This document shows, piece by piece, positions 17,548 through 26,511 of a stretch of DNA of 53,476 nucleotides. The translations under genes were made by a program, and so were the position numbers. Source of the stretch: Bacillota bacterium (GTDB taxonomy: Bacteria > Bacillota > Clostridia > Christensenellales > Aristaeellaceae). The notes beneath the pieces are model-generated. The model had not been told where the DNA came from and searched no databases. It saw only the letters and a list, made by a program, of their open reading frames with translations. The stretch spans positions 1-53,476 of the forward strand of contig JAEYOV010000028.1 in NCBI GenBank assembly GCA_023411395.1. Direction: 5' to 3'. Position 1 is the stretch's first letter, and every line of letters begins with the position of its first letter.

Positions 17548-19787
17548 TGACGCTGCTTAAAAAAGCCATACGGACCATGCTTGCGAATAAAGCCCGGTAC
17601 ATCGGCTCCGTGCTTTTGCTCATGATTAGCAGCATGATGTTCGTTATGACAAATACGACATCCATCAATTTGAACAATACCTTTTCGGAATTTTCCAGTC
17701 GCAATGCATTGTCCGACGCGGAGTTTTCCATTGATTTTGAAATGGACGCCGCCGCCCTGGGCGGGCAGTTTGCCGCCAAGGTGGAGCTTGGCGGCACGGC
17801 GGACTGCGAAGTTATACCCGGCCAAACGCTTCGGGTGTTCTCCATGATGGACACGGTCAATATTCCCGCCGTACAAGAGGGAAGCTTGCCGGGTAATTCA
17901 CAAATCATGCTCGACCGCTTGTTTGCCAAAACGAACGGCTATGAGATCGGCAGCGCAATCACCGTCGCCAGCAGGGAGTTCACCGTTTCGGGCTATGCGT
18001 TTTTGCCCAATTTCATCTACATCGTAAAGTCCAAAGAAGCGATGATGAACGACCCCAAGACCTTTGGCGTGGGCGTTGTGGGCAAGGCTGATTTTGATAC
18101 CTTTCCGGAACGGAATAAGGTGTATGCGATCCGGTTTGACGGGAGGGAAAACATCAAATCCCAGGAAGCGGCCGTGAAAAACACGCTGCGCTTGATGGGC
18201 GCCCGCATCACAAGCTGGCAGAGCACCGATAAGAAAACGAACGTATCCTACGTTCCCATGGAGGTCGGCGTGCTGTCCTCGGTAAGCGCCGCCGTTCCGC
18301 TTGCCATGCTAGCGCTCTCGTGTGTTTTGCTGGGAATGCTGATGTGGCGGATGATCAGAAGCGAATCCGTCATCATCGGAACACTTTACGCGCAAGGCTA
18401 TAAAAGGCGGGAATTGCGCCGCCACTATCTGGCGTTCCCGCTGATCATATCCGTGACCGGCTCCGCGGCCGGCTCCCTGTTGGGGGTTTTGCTGGCAGAC
18501 GGCATGTTCAGCTTTATGCTGACCGCCCTCCCCATGCCGGCTTATGAAACATTGTTCAACCCTTGGCTGATCGTTTTTGCCGTTTTGATTCCGGTTATGG
18601 TTCTTTGCGGCATCACATTCGGCATCGTCGGCAGGATGCTGAAAACACCTCCGGCCATTCTGATGAAGGGCGGCGAGGTCAAAAACAAAGTGAATTTCCT
18701 GGAGCGGCATTTGAAGCTTGACCGCTTGAAATTCAGAACGAAATTTCAAATCAGGGAACAGGTCCGCAGCCTTTCCAGAAGCTTCTTCCTGCTGTTTGGC
18801 GTCGTTGTCGCTACCATGCTCATATTGTACGGCATGACGATGAAAAGCTCCGTCGATTATATGCTCAACGAGGGCATTAAGGAAATGTACAACCTGAAGT
18901 ACGAGTACGTATACGCGTCGGAAAAGACAGGCGTTCCACCCAAGGGAACCGAACAGTTCGGCGCGGCGTATGTGAGCCTTTCAGACAACGAGGACGTAAG
19001 CTTTTATGTGACCGGTGTTCTTCCCGATACCGAAAGGATCAGGCTGAAAGAAACATCCGGGAAAGCCATCAAGCCGGATCAAAACACCATCACAGCGCCG
19101 CTGAAGCAAAAGCTCAACTTGAACGCAGGGGACAGTGTGCGGGTGTTCGACACGGAAAACGGAAAGGAACACACGTTTGTCATTGAACAGGTGGCCGATA
19201 CCTACGCGGGCGAATTCCTGTTCATGCCCCTTGACCGGTTCAACACGGAATTCGGGTTGCCCGCTGATGTCTATATCGGCATTTGGAGCGATGAGGCGAT
19301 GACCTTTGCCCAGGGGGAAATCCAGAGTACAAAATCCATTGACGCCATCGTAAAAGGCTTCGGCATGCTGCTCGATCAAATTGGGCCCATGATTTACTTT
19401 CTGATCGCCGCCGCCTTTTTGATCGGTTTGATCATCCTGTATATCGTAACCGGCATGGTGGTTGACGAAAGCCGGACCAGCATCTCACTGATGAAGGTAT
19501 TCGGATACAGGAAAAAGGAAATCGGCAAATTGGTGCTGGGCAGCAATACCCTGATCGTCGCGGCGGGCTATCTGCTGGGCATCCCGGCTTTGCTTGGAAC
19601 CGTAGGGGCGTTCTATGGGTCTTTAACGGAGAGCCTGCAAGTTGTACTGCCGGTTAAACTCAATGTCTTGTATATGCTTCTGGGCTTTGTTGTCGTAATG
19701 GCTACCTATGCGTTCGCCAAACGGATATGCAGGAAAAAGGTGGCGCGCATCCCCATGAGCGAGGCGCTGAAAGCGGGAACGGAATAA
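17547..19787 (+). CDS. FtsX-like ABC transporter permease
   Basis: This 746-aa membrane subunit has TM1 near 20-40, a large extracellular domain to about 245, a first FtsX membrane block (about 245-365), a second extracellular domain (about 400-600) and a last FtsX block (about 605-740). The duplicated FtsX block layout is typical of large MacB-like exporters of Bacillota. A GTG two codons earlier (17541) is possible, but the ATG at 17547 is preferred because its spacing to AAAGGA is better. It ends the operon before a clear terminator. Resistance to, or export of, a peptide or lipid is plausible. Confidence 0.9.
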   Translation: MTLLKKAIRTMLANKARYIGSVLLLMISSMMFVMTNTTSINLNNTFSEFSSRNALSDAEFSIDFEMDAAALGGQFAAKVELGGTADCEVIPGQTLRVFSMMDTVNIPAVQEGSLPGNSQIMLDRLFAKTNGYEIGSAITVASREFTVSGYAFLPNFIYIVKSKEAMMNDPKTFGVGVVGKADFDTFPERNKVYAIRFDGRENIKSQEAAVKNTLRLMGARITSWQSTDKKTNVSYVPMEVGVLSSVSAAVPLAMLALSCVLLGMLMWRMIRSESVIIGTLYAQGYKRRELRRHYLAFPLIISVTGSAAGSLLGVLLADGMFSFMLTALPMPAYETLFNPWLIVFAVLIPVMVLCGITFGIVGRMLKTPPAILMKGGEVKNKVNFLERHLKLDRLKFRTKFQIREQVRSLSRSFFLLFGVVVATMLILYGMTMKSSVDYMLNEGIKEMYNLKYEYVYASEKTGVPPKGTEQFGAAYVSLSDNEDVSFYVTGVLPDTERIRLKETSGKAIKPDQNTITAPLKQKLNLNAGDSVRVFDTENGKEHTFVIEQVADTYAGEFLFMPLDRFNTEFGLPADVYIGIWSDEAMTFAQGEIQSTKSIDAIVKGFGMLLDQIGPMIYFLIAAAFLIGLIILYIVTGMVVDESRTSISLMKVFGYRKKEIGKLVLGSNTLIVAAGYLLGIPALLGTVGAFYGSLTESLQVVLPVKLNVLYMLLGFVVVMATYAFAKRICRKKVARIPMSEALKAGTE

Positions 19788-19829
19788 ATCATCCGAATGA
19801 AATAAATCCTATGCAATCACCTGACTTCA

Positions 19830-19857
19830 GGGGCCGCCGCGCGTGGGCGGCCCCTTT
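19830..19857 (+). terminator. Terminator of the TetR-ABC operon
   Basis: GGGGCCGCC (19830-19838) pairs with GGCGGCCCC (19846-19854), followed by TTT. Confidence 0.8.
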
Positions 19858-19879
19858 GCCGTATATGCATGTTCACCGC

Positions 19880-21646
19880 TTATTGGTACTTCTCCAGCAG
19901 ATACTTCACCTGCTGCTCGCTTAGGCGGTACAACTGCTGGATGGATGATCCGTCAACGATGATTTCATATTCCGGCTTAAGGCCGGTGTACACGGTTTGA
20001 TCCGAATCAAGGTACAGCGGCCTGCCCCATAGGTGCATCTTCCTGGCCGTTGTGGGGTTGATGACAAGATAGGACGGATTGTTCCTTAAATAGACGGTGC
20101 TCGTGCCCTGCAGTCTGTCGATATTGTACAGCTTGAGCCTGTCTCTCTCCTCGTCCGTCAGGAAAAAATCGGCGTATTCAATCGTTGCGCAGTAAGTGGT
20201 GGAATAGAAAAGGCAGACCCGCTTGCCTTCGTTTTCAAGAAGCAAGCGTTTGATCAGGCTGGACTGGCTAGTATTCCAGTAATCCAGCTCAAAGCGCTCT
20301 TCCTTATGGGAACCGGCCAGGGCATTATAATAGACGTACTGATACGGATGGTTGAGAACCATCCATCCGGCAACGGTACCGGCCTGTACCGCCAGACAGA
20401 TCACGGCTGCAATCCTGATCCATTTTCTCCGAGTGCCAAGCAGCCATTTCAGCCCCCACACCGCCAGCAGCAAAAAGCCCGCGTAAATATAATAAAGATG
20501 ACGCCAGCCGTTATACACATTGCTTTTCAGCAAAACGGGAACGAGCAGGGAAAGCAGCGAGAACAACGCCGCCAGCGCGGCAAACCCGTATCCGCTGTCC
20601 AGCCGCAGGCCTTTTATTTTGCGGCAATCCTTCCACAATCCAAAAAGCCCGGCCGGCAAAAGAATCAGGATGAAAACCGGCGTTGTGACGGAAATCATCA
20701 CAGGCAGATAATGCCATGGCAAACGGATGTCGGAAGGATGATAGACGCTGCCCAGGTAATAGACATAGCCGTTCCAGCGGCTGAAGTATGCGGCGTTGTC
20801 CAGGACATATTTCAATAAAGAGACGGGATCCTTCCACGCGGCCGGCGTAATGGCATAATACGTCAGCGCCAGGGAAGCACCCGCGGCCGCGATGCACCTG
20901 AACGAACGCCAGCGAAAATCCTTCGTCCTGATCCTGACGGCAGCATAGTAGATTACCGCCAGCGCCAGGAACAAAGCAAGGCTGACCCTTGTGTTCATGG
21001 CAAAGGCGCTGACGATGCCAGCGGCAGCGGCGGCGGACGATGTTTCCTTTTTAAAAAACCGGAAGACGGCATACATCATCCAGATGCACGCGGCAAAGGC
21101 GACCATGTCCTTGTTGTTGTAAAAGGAATCGGCAAAAAACCGGGGCGTTAAAACAACGCCTGCCACGCATAAAAGCCCGAGCAGCCTGCGGCCCGTAAGC
21201 TTTTTTGCCAGCAGGTACAACAAGACCCACCCCGAAAAGCAGATGATGAAATTGTAGATATGCCGGGCAAGGTAGAGGCTGTGCTCGACATTGATGGATG
21301 GAACCCATTGCCTGATCTTGTATACAGCGAAAAAGATCACAGCAGCCGGATAATACACCGCCTGACCGTGGTCCCGTTCCACATTTTTAACGATGGCCGG
21401 GGGCGGATTGAGCACCCGCTCCCTGTAGAACAAATCAAGAACGGGATTCAAATACCGTTCCGCCACAGCCTGCGGGAGCAGGGTTTGCGCCGCATAGAGC
21501 ATATTGGAGACCAAAATCTCCGTTTCCGCGCGCTCATCCCAGGAGACACCATAACCGCCCGCGATCAGGCAGCCGCCAATAAACAGCAGCGCAAAAAACG
21601 CCGCAACCAACCTTTTCCTGGCAAGCTCCGTGTAGCTGAACCTCAT
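19880..21646 (-). CDS. GT39/GT-C-type membrane glycosyltransferase-like protein
   Basis: This 588-aa protein has about ten to twelve hydrophobic segments. Early in the chain, just after the first one, GVSWDE carries the acidic pair expected of polyprenyl-phosphate-sugar-dependent GT-C enzymes such as the PMT/ArnT family. The long early loop (about 30-105) and a soluble C-terminal part (about 470-588, YFLTDEERDRLKLYNID) also fit. It would transfer a sugar from a lipid carrier to a substrate outside the membrane. No neighbouring cell-wall or lipid-carrier gene is present to identify the acceptor, and it stands alone on this strand. Family assignment is by topology and the DE motif. Confidence 0.72.
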   Translation of the reverse strand: MRFSYTELARKRLVAAFFALLFIGGCLIAGGYGVSWDERAETEILVSNMLYAAQTLLPQAVAERYLNPVLDLFYRERVLNPPPAIVKNVERDHGQAVYYPAAVIFFAVYKIRQWVPSINVEHSLYLARHIYNFIICFSGWVLLYLLAKKLTGRRLLGLLCVAGVVLTPRFFADSFYNNKDMVAFAACIWMMYAVFRFFKKETSSAAAAAGIVSAFAMNTRVSLALFLALAVIYYAAVRIRTKDFRWRSFRCIAAAGASLALTYYAITPAAWKDPVSLLKYVLDNAAYFSRWNGYVYYLGSVYHPSDIRLPWHYLPVMISVTTPVFILILLPAGLFGLWKDCRKIKGLRLDSGYGFAALAALFSLLSLLVPVLLKSNVYNGWRHLYYIYAGFLLLAVWGLKWLLGTRRKWIRIAAVICLAVQAGTVAGWMVLNHPYQYVYYNALAGSHKEERFELDYWNTSQSSLIKRLLLENEGKRVCLFYSTTYCATIEYADFFLTDEERDRLKLYNIDRLQGTSTVYLRNNPSYLVINPTTARKMHLWGRPLYLDSDQTVYTGLKPEYEIIVDGSSIQQLYRLSEQQVKYLLEKYQ

Positions 21647-21788
21647 TCCCTCGCACTCCGATTTCCTTATGAGCCTTTGAACAGTTTGTCCGCATTTGAA
21701 AACACTTTACCATATGCCTGCGCGAAATACAACACCACGGCGGCGATATCCGCCTTGGCTGCCTGCCGCGTTATTCAATGCGCATAAA

Positions 21789-21830
21789 GCAAAGCGGCAA
21801 GGTTATGCATAGCACACCCTGCCGCTTTGC
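21789..21830 (-). terminator. Hairpin terminator after hcp
   Basis: GCAAAGCGGCA (21789-21799) pairs perfectly with TGCCGCTTTGC (21820-21830). On the minus strand it is followed by a short T run. Confidence 0.75.
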
Positions 21831-21842
21831 CGCATTCACAGC

Positions 21843-23414
21843 CTATTTTCCAAGAATCGCCATAAGATCCTGCTCAGGCGTTGTGATGGGATGCAGGTTG
21901 AATTTTTCAACAAGCACATTCAGCACAGTCTCGGAGAAAAATGCCGGAATGCTTGGGCCGATGTAAATGTTTTGAATACCGAGTGAAAGCAATGTCAGCA
22001 ATATGCATACCGCCTTCTGCTCGTACCATGACAGCACCAAGGTCAAAGGCAGATCGTTGACGCCGCACCCGAATGCCCCTGCCAAGGCAACCGCCACCTG
22101 GATTGCGCCGTAGGCATCATTGCACTGTCCCATATCCAGAATGCGCGGGAACGGGCCGATTGCGCCGATATCAAGGTCATTGATGCGGTATTTGCCGCAG
22201 GCAAGGGTCAAAACAACAGTGTCTTTCGGGGTTTGCTTGACAAAGTCGGTGTAATAATTGCGCCCCGGCTTCGCGCCGTCGCAGCCGCCCACAAGGAAAA
22301 AGTGCTTGATGGCGCCGGCTTTCACAGCTTCTATGATCGTGGACGCGTTGTCCAAAACAGCCTGGCGGCCAAATCCTGTCGTGACGGATATCCCGCCATT
22401 GATCCCGGCCATCTGCCGGTCTTGCGCATATCCGCCCAGCCTGATGGCATGGTCAATGATGCCGCTGAAATCCTTGTATCCGCTTTCGTCCCCGCTGATG
22501 TGCCTCATTCCCGGATAGGCCACAACCGATGTGGTATACACCCTGTCCCCGTAGCTTGGTTTGGGCGGCATCAGGCAGTTGGTTGTGAACAGTACCGGCG
22601 CTGGCAGATTCTCAAACTCCTTCTGCTGGTTCTGCCATGCGGTACCGAAATTGCCTTTGAGCTGTGCATGCTTTTTGAGCTCCGGATAACCGTGAGCCGG
22701 CAGCATCTCGCTGTGGGTATATACGTTCACACCCTTGCCATCGGTTTGTTCAAGCAGCATTTTCAAATCGTGCAGGTCATGCCCGGAAACCACGATGAAC
22801 GGGCCCTTTTCAACCATCAGCGGCACCGCCGTGGGAACAGGATTGCCATAGGCGCCCGTATTCGCTTCATCCAAAAGCGCCATGCACCGTAAGTTGATCC
22901 CGCCAAACTCCATCAAAAGCGACAGCCACGCTTCCACGGAATGCACGCCGGCAAGCGATGCCATTCCCTTGATGAACCATTCATCCACATCGGCGCTGCG
23001 CTTGCCAAGCACCCTTGCATGATGCGCATAGGCGGCCATTCCGCGGATTCCGAACAAAAGCGTTGAGCGCAGGGATACGATATCCTTATCGCCATGGAAC
23101 AGCTCTTCCGGCTTGATTGCTTCACCGCCGCCCGCTTTTTCGCGCATGGCTTTCACTTCCCGCGCCAAAGCCGCTGTCTTCATCGGGTCAAAGCTTACGT
23201 TTGTTATGGTTGTGAAAAGTCCGTCAACAATGAGGTCCACGGCCTTTGCATCCGCTTTCCCAGCCGCCTGAACCGCTTTGGCCAGGGCAATCATTTCGCA
23301 GGTCAGCACATCTTGCTCATAGGAGGCATCCGGTTTTTTGCCGCACACGCCGGAAAGGGTGCATCCTGTTCCTTTTGCCGCCTGTTCGCACTGAAAACAA
23401 AACATATTTTCCAT
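21843..23414 (-). CDS. hcp: Hybrid-cluster protein (hydroxylamine/NO reductase)
   Basis: This 523-aa cytosolic metalloenzyme carries a cubane Fe-S cluster and a hybrid Fe-S-O cluster and protects anaerobes against nitric oxide and related species. The N-terminus reads Cys6-X2-Cys9-X8-Cys18-X5-Cys24, the pattern of strict anaerobes. Hybrid-cluster ligands are seen later in VVSGHDLHDL, LFTTNCLMPPK, FLVGGCDGAKPGR and VLTLACGKYRIND, with GMGQCND-like text as LDMGQCNDAYGA. The ATG at 23414 has GGAGG eight bases upstream and is preferred to one five codons earlier. It lies divergent from a Crp/Fnr regulator, the usual arrangement for HcpR-type control. A long perfect hairpin lies in its leader region. 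Confidence 0.97.
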   Translation of the reverse strand: MENMFCFQCEQAAKGTGCTLSGVCGKKPDASYEQDVLTCEMIALAKAVQAAGKADAKAVDLIVDGLFTTITNVSFDPMKTAALAREVKAMREKAGGGEAIKPEELFHGDKDIVSLRSTLLFGIRGMAAYAHHARVLGKRSADVDEWFIKGMASLAGVHSVEAWLSLLMEFGGINLRCMALLDEANTGAYGNPVPTAVPLMVEKGPFIVVSGHDLHDLKMLLEQTDGKGVNVYTHSEMLPAHGYPELKKHAQLKGNFGTAWQNQQKEFENLPAPVLFTTNCLMPPKPSYGDRVYTTSVVAYPGMRHISGDESGYKDFSGIIDHAIRLGGYAQDRQMAGINGGISVTTGFGRQAVLDNASTIIEAVKAGAIKHFFLVGGCDGAKPGRNYYTDFVKQTPKDTVVLTLACGKYRINDLDIGAIGPFPRILDMGQCNDAYGAIQVAVALAGAFGCGVNDLPLTLVLSWYEQKAVCILLTLLSLGIQNIYIGPSIPAFFSETVLNVLVEKFNLHPITTPEQDLMAILGK

Positions 23415-23474
23415 GATACGGTCCTCCAAATGCTTTTTTTCTTGAGCAGGTTTCCATCCGCCGGGATTATTCTT

Positions 23475-23518
23475 CCGCGGTCTTCAAGCGCTGTTTCAAT
23501 GGCGCTTGAAGACCGCGG
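23475..23518. promoter_or_regulatory. 17-bp perfect inverted repeat in the hcp leader
   Basis: CCGCGGTCTTCAAGCGC (23475-23491) is exactly complementary to 23502-23518 around a 10-base loop. There is no T run on either side, so it is not a simple terminator. It lies between hcp and the divergent regulator, probably inside the hcp 5' leader. Confidence 0.75.
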
Positions 23519-23582
23519 CAGCACGGTGCCTGCATCGTTGCTTGATTTTCCTAAGCCATTGTACTATACTGTAAGCAAAAAC

Positions 23583-23602
23583 TTCGTGGTAATTGACACG
23601 AA
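23583..23602. promoter_or_regulatory. Candidate Crp/Fnr-type operator
   Basis: TTCGTG-N8-CACGAA forms a 20-bp symmetric site just before the regulator start at 23619. A weak promoter (TTGCTT 23538-23543, TACTAT 23562-23567, 18-base spacer) would place this site just downstream of transcription start, which suits autoregulation. Confidence 0.45.
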
Positions 23603-23618
23603 ATAAAAAAGGGTTTTT

Positions 23619-24323
23619 ATGCAAGCATATGCTGATGTATTGAAATCTGTACGGTTGTTTGAAGGAATTGACGAATGCGAGCTTGCCTCCCTGCTGGCCT
23701 GTTTGGGGGGCCGCGTCCTGCATGCCAAAAAGGACGAGTTTGTTTTATTGGCAGGCGATAAGGCAACCCACATCGGCATCCTTTTACAGGGCGCGCTGCA
23801 TGTGATCAAAGAGGATTCAAGCGGCGAGCGCATCCTTGTGGCAGCGCTTACGCCGGGGAGCTTCTTTGCCGAAGCGCTTTGCTGTGCCGGCGTTGAGCAC
23901 AGCCCGGTCAGCGTTGCCGCACAGACGGATTCAGCGATCATGCTGCTTGAATTTCAAAAGATATTGCGCACCTGTGAAAGCTCCTGCGCGTTTCATACAA
24001 GGCTGATCAAAAATATGCTGTTTGTTATTGCGGAAAAGAACCTGATGCTGCAAAGCAGGCTGGAGTTCCTTGGCAAAAGAACCCTGCGCATGAAGATACT
24101 CGGCTATCTTGAATCGTATGCCACAGAGCAGGGCCGGCAAAATATCATGATCCCGCTGAACCGTGAAGAGCTTGCCGATTTTTTCTGCGTTGACCGCAGC
24201 GCTCTGTCCCATGAGCTGGCACGCATGAAGAAGGATGGCGTATTGGATTATCACAAGAATTGTTTCCGGCTGCTGCATTCCGGCCCGCGCCGCCGGCCTG
24301 AAGGAATGGAGGATGCAAGATGA
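23619..24323 (+). CDS. Crp/Fnr family transcriptional regulator
   Basis: This 234-aa regulator has an N-terminal cyclic-nucleotide-binding-like beta barrel (about 12-125, with LLAGDKATHIGILLQGALHVI and LTPGSFFAEALCCAG), a dimer helix and a C-terminal winged helix (LNREELADFFCVDRSALSHELARM, about 172-196). Cysteines C21 and C29 in the N-terminus and C88/C89 and C123/C127 occur, but no classical Fnr cluster pattern. Divergent placement against hcp suggests an HcpR-like sensor of nitrosative stress. Its stop overlaps the start of the toroid protein gene (ATGA), so the two are co-translated. The ligand is unknown. Confidence 0.9.
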   Translation: MQAYADVLKSVRLFEGIDECELASLLACLGGRVLHAKKDEFVLLAGDKATHIGILLQGALHVIKEDSSGERILVAALTPGSFFAEALCCAGVEHSPVSVAAQTDSAIMLLEFQKILRTCESSCAFHTRLIKNMLFVIAEKNLMLQSRLEFLGKRTLRMKILGYLESYATEQGRQNIMIPLNREELADFFCVDRSALSHELARMKKDGVLDYHKNCFRLLHSGPRRRPEGMEDAR

Positions 24324-25342
24324 ACGGTTGGAAGACCCTGCTCAAAGCCGACCCCACGCCCTGGCTGCTGGAGGCGGAAAACCCTTCGGTGCGGTATTTT
24401 ACCCTGAAGGATATCCTGGACAAGCCGGAAGAGGATCCGGCGGTGCAGGCCGCCCGGCGGGAGATCATGTCGGCCGGCATGGTGCCGCAAATCCTGCAAA
24501 AGCAGCAGGAACCCGCATACCTGAAAACCTATCCCGCGTTTTATACAAGTAAATACAAAGGTCTTGTGTGGACACTGATCGTTCTGGCGGAGCTGGGCGC
24601 CCTGGCCGGCCCGCAAATCAAGGAGCAATGTGAATATCTGCTCAGCAATGCCCAGGAAACCGGGGATGGCGGCTTTTCGATGCACGCGGCCGCGAAAACA
24701 GGCGGCGGCAGGCAATCCGAAGTCATTCCGTGCCTCACCGGGAACATGGTATGGAGCCTGATCCGCCTGGGCTATCTTGACAATCCGCGTCTTGAAAGGG
24801 GCATCGGCTGGCTCACCCGGTATATGCGCTTCAACGACGGCACGGAAGATGAGCCGCAGCTTCCGCCATACGACCGGTACGAAATGTGCTGGGGAAAACA
24901 TACCTGCCATATGGGCGTGGTCAAGGCGCTCAAAGCCCTGAGCGCCATACCGGAGGGGAAAAGAACCCCGGATATAAGCGATATGATCCAAAGGGCTTCC
25001 GAATTCATGCTGATCCACCGCATCTACAAGCGAAGCCACAATTTGAACAGGACCGCCAAGCCCGGCTGGCTGAAATTAGGCTTCCCCCTGATGTATCAGA
25101 CGGATGTTCTGGAAATTCTGGATATCCTGACCGCACTGAAAATCAGGGACAGCCGCATGGAGGATGCCATAAGCATCGTTCTGGAAAAGCAGGACGGCAT
25201 GGGCAGATGGAGCACGGAAAACACCTACAACAGCGACCGGCTGCTGATACCCTTCGGGCAAATGGGGGAGCAAAGCAAATGGCTCACGCTCCGGGCCATG
25301 CGTGTATTGAAAAGATACGCATCCGGCCAGGCTTGCTCATAA
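24320..25342 (+). CDS. Alpha/alpha-toroid (prenyltransferase/squalene cyclase-like repeat) protein
   Basis: This 340-aa cytosolic protein reads as repeated helical pairs of the alpha/alpha barrel type found in squalene cyclases and prenyltransferases. QW-like pieces are AQETGDGGFSM (about 112-122) and EKQDGMGRWS (about 290-299). The aspartate-rich catalytic motif of cyclases (DXDDTA) is not seen, so cyclase activity is doubtful. The N-terminal WLLEAENPSVRYFTLKDILD is a recurring feature of a little-studied Clostridia family sometimes labelled as nitrogen-fixation-like; I see no basis for that label here. It overlaps the Crp/Fnr gene by four bases, which makes a functional link likely. Function unknown. 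Confidence 0.7.
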   Translation: MNGWKTLLKADPTPWLLEAENPSVRYFTLKDILDKPEEDPAVQAARREIMSAGMVPQILQKQQEPAYLKTYPAFYTSKYKGLVWTLIVLAELGALAGPQIKEQCEYLLSNAQETGDGGFSMHAAAKTGGGRQSEVIPCLTGNMVWSLIRLGYLDNPRLERGIGWLTRYMRFNDGTEDEPQLPPYDRYEMCWGKHTCHMGVVKALKALSAIPEGKRTPDISDMIQRASEFMLIHRIYKRSHNLNRTAKPGWLKLGFPLMYQTDVLEILDILTALKIRDSRMEDAISIVLEKQDGMGRWSTENTYNSDRLLIPFGQMGEQSKWLTLRAMRVLKRYASGQACS

Positions 25343-25368
25343 AAATATCCCGCCAAAGCACTTCCCTG

Positions 25369-26451
25369 TCAAAACCATTTCTTCTTTTTGAAATAATACA
25401 CCATGCACCCCGCAATAAGGAGCATCACCAGCCATATGACGCCATAGCCCCACGGCCACGCAAGCTCCGGCATATGGTGAAAATTCATGCCGTAAACGCC
25501 CGCGATGAATGTCAGGGGGATAAAGATGGTGGAGATAATGGTCAGTACCTTCATGATTTCGTTGAGCTTGTAGCTGGTGTTGGAGATATGCAGGTCGGTG
25601 AGGCTGGACAAAAGCTCCCGGCTGGTTTCCGTGGAATCAATGGCCTGTACGATGTGGTTGTACACATCCCGCAAATACGGCTCCGTCGACGGGGCGATCA
25701 AGGGGGTGGATTCCTTGCCCATCAGCGAGGCCACATCACGCAGGGGCCAGATATACCGGTTCAGCCGAAGCAGCATTTTTTTGATCTCCCGGATCGCATG
25801 CAAATGCTCCTGGGAGGTATCGGCAACCACCGCCTCCTCCAGCGTATCGATCTTCTCGTTCAGTACCTCCAGCACGTCGAAATACCCATCCACAATGGCG
25901 TCCAAAAGAAGATAAATCAAATAATCGGCCCCGGAATTGCGCACACGCGCGCCTTTGCTGTCTATCCAGCCGCGGATGGTATCGAACACATCCCCCTTGA
26001 TCTCGCCGATGGTGATCACATAGTTTGAACCAAGCAGGAAACTGACATGCTCCACCACCATCTCCTCACCGGAGAAATAGATCATCTTTGCCACGATATA
26101 CAGAAAATTGGGATACACCTCAATTTTCGCGCGCTGCTCCTTGTTGGTGATGTTGTGAATCACCAGCGGGTGGATGTGAAAGGCGCCGCACAATGCCTCC
26201 AGCGTCTCCTCCGTATGATGCCCGTCCACATTGATCCAGCGCACGCGTTTTGGGGGTATGTCTGCCAACGCCGCAAGCTTCTCCCTGTGGGAGCTGCCCA
26301 TTTGATAGGCCTTGCAATGCTCCGCGTCATATTCGATGACCTCAATGGCATCGCAGGCGCCGGCGCCGTTCTTTTTCTCCTGAACCGTATCCTCCACCGG
26401 GGTCCGCCTCCCATCCAAGAATCCTTGCCGCAGCCACAGGCTTTCATACAA
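25369..26451 (-). CDS. corA: CorA family magnesium/cobalt transporter
   Basis: This 360-aa pentameric divalent-cation channel subunit has a long cytosolic domain (about 1-295) and two C-terminal membrane helices. The family signature YGMNF follows the first helix (IFIPLTFIAGVYGMNFHHMPELAWPWGY) and the chain ends in a lysine-rich tail. All features needed for Mg2+ uptake are present. The start is a TTG with AGGGA upstream; no nearby ATG in frame fits. The first 35 residues are more polar than in typical CorA and may be a non-conserved extension. It lies downstream of, and on the same strand as, the EamA transporter but is probably transcribed alone. Confidence 0.93.
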   Translation of the reverse strand: MYESLWLRQGFLDGRRTPVEDTVQEKKNGAGACDAIEVIEYDAEHCKAYQMGSSHREKLAALADIPPKRVRWINVDGHHTEETLEALCGAFHIHPLVIHNITNKEQRAKIEVYPNFLYIVAKMIYFSGEEMVVEHVSFLLGSNYVITIGEIKGDVFDTIRGWIDSKGARVRNSGADYLIYLLLDAIVDGYFDVLEVLNEKIDTLEEAVVADTSQEHLHAIREIKKMLLRLNRYIWPLRDVASLMGKESTPLIAPSTEPYLRDVYNHIVQAIDSTETSRELLSSLTDLHISNTSYKLNEIMKVLTIISTIFIPLTFIAGVYGMNFHHMPELAWPWGYGVIWLVMLLIAGCMVYYFKKKKWF

Positions 26452-26511
26452 TCATTCCCTATTCGATGGAAGGCAATCGAATCCTTTTGCCACAAAACAG
26501 AATCCTCCATT

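Noticed and set aside
24320..25342. Nitrogen-fixation protein label for the toroid gene
   Set aside because: No P-loop or Fe-S ligands of nitrogenase iron protein are visible; the repeat pattern is that of a toroid fold.
24886..26028. Open frame of 380 codons spanning two genes
   Set aside because: It crosses from inside the toroid gene into the antisense of CorA; no start signal and no coherent domain.
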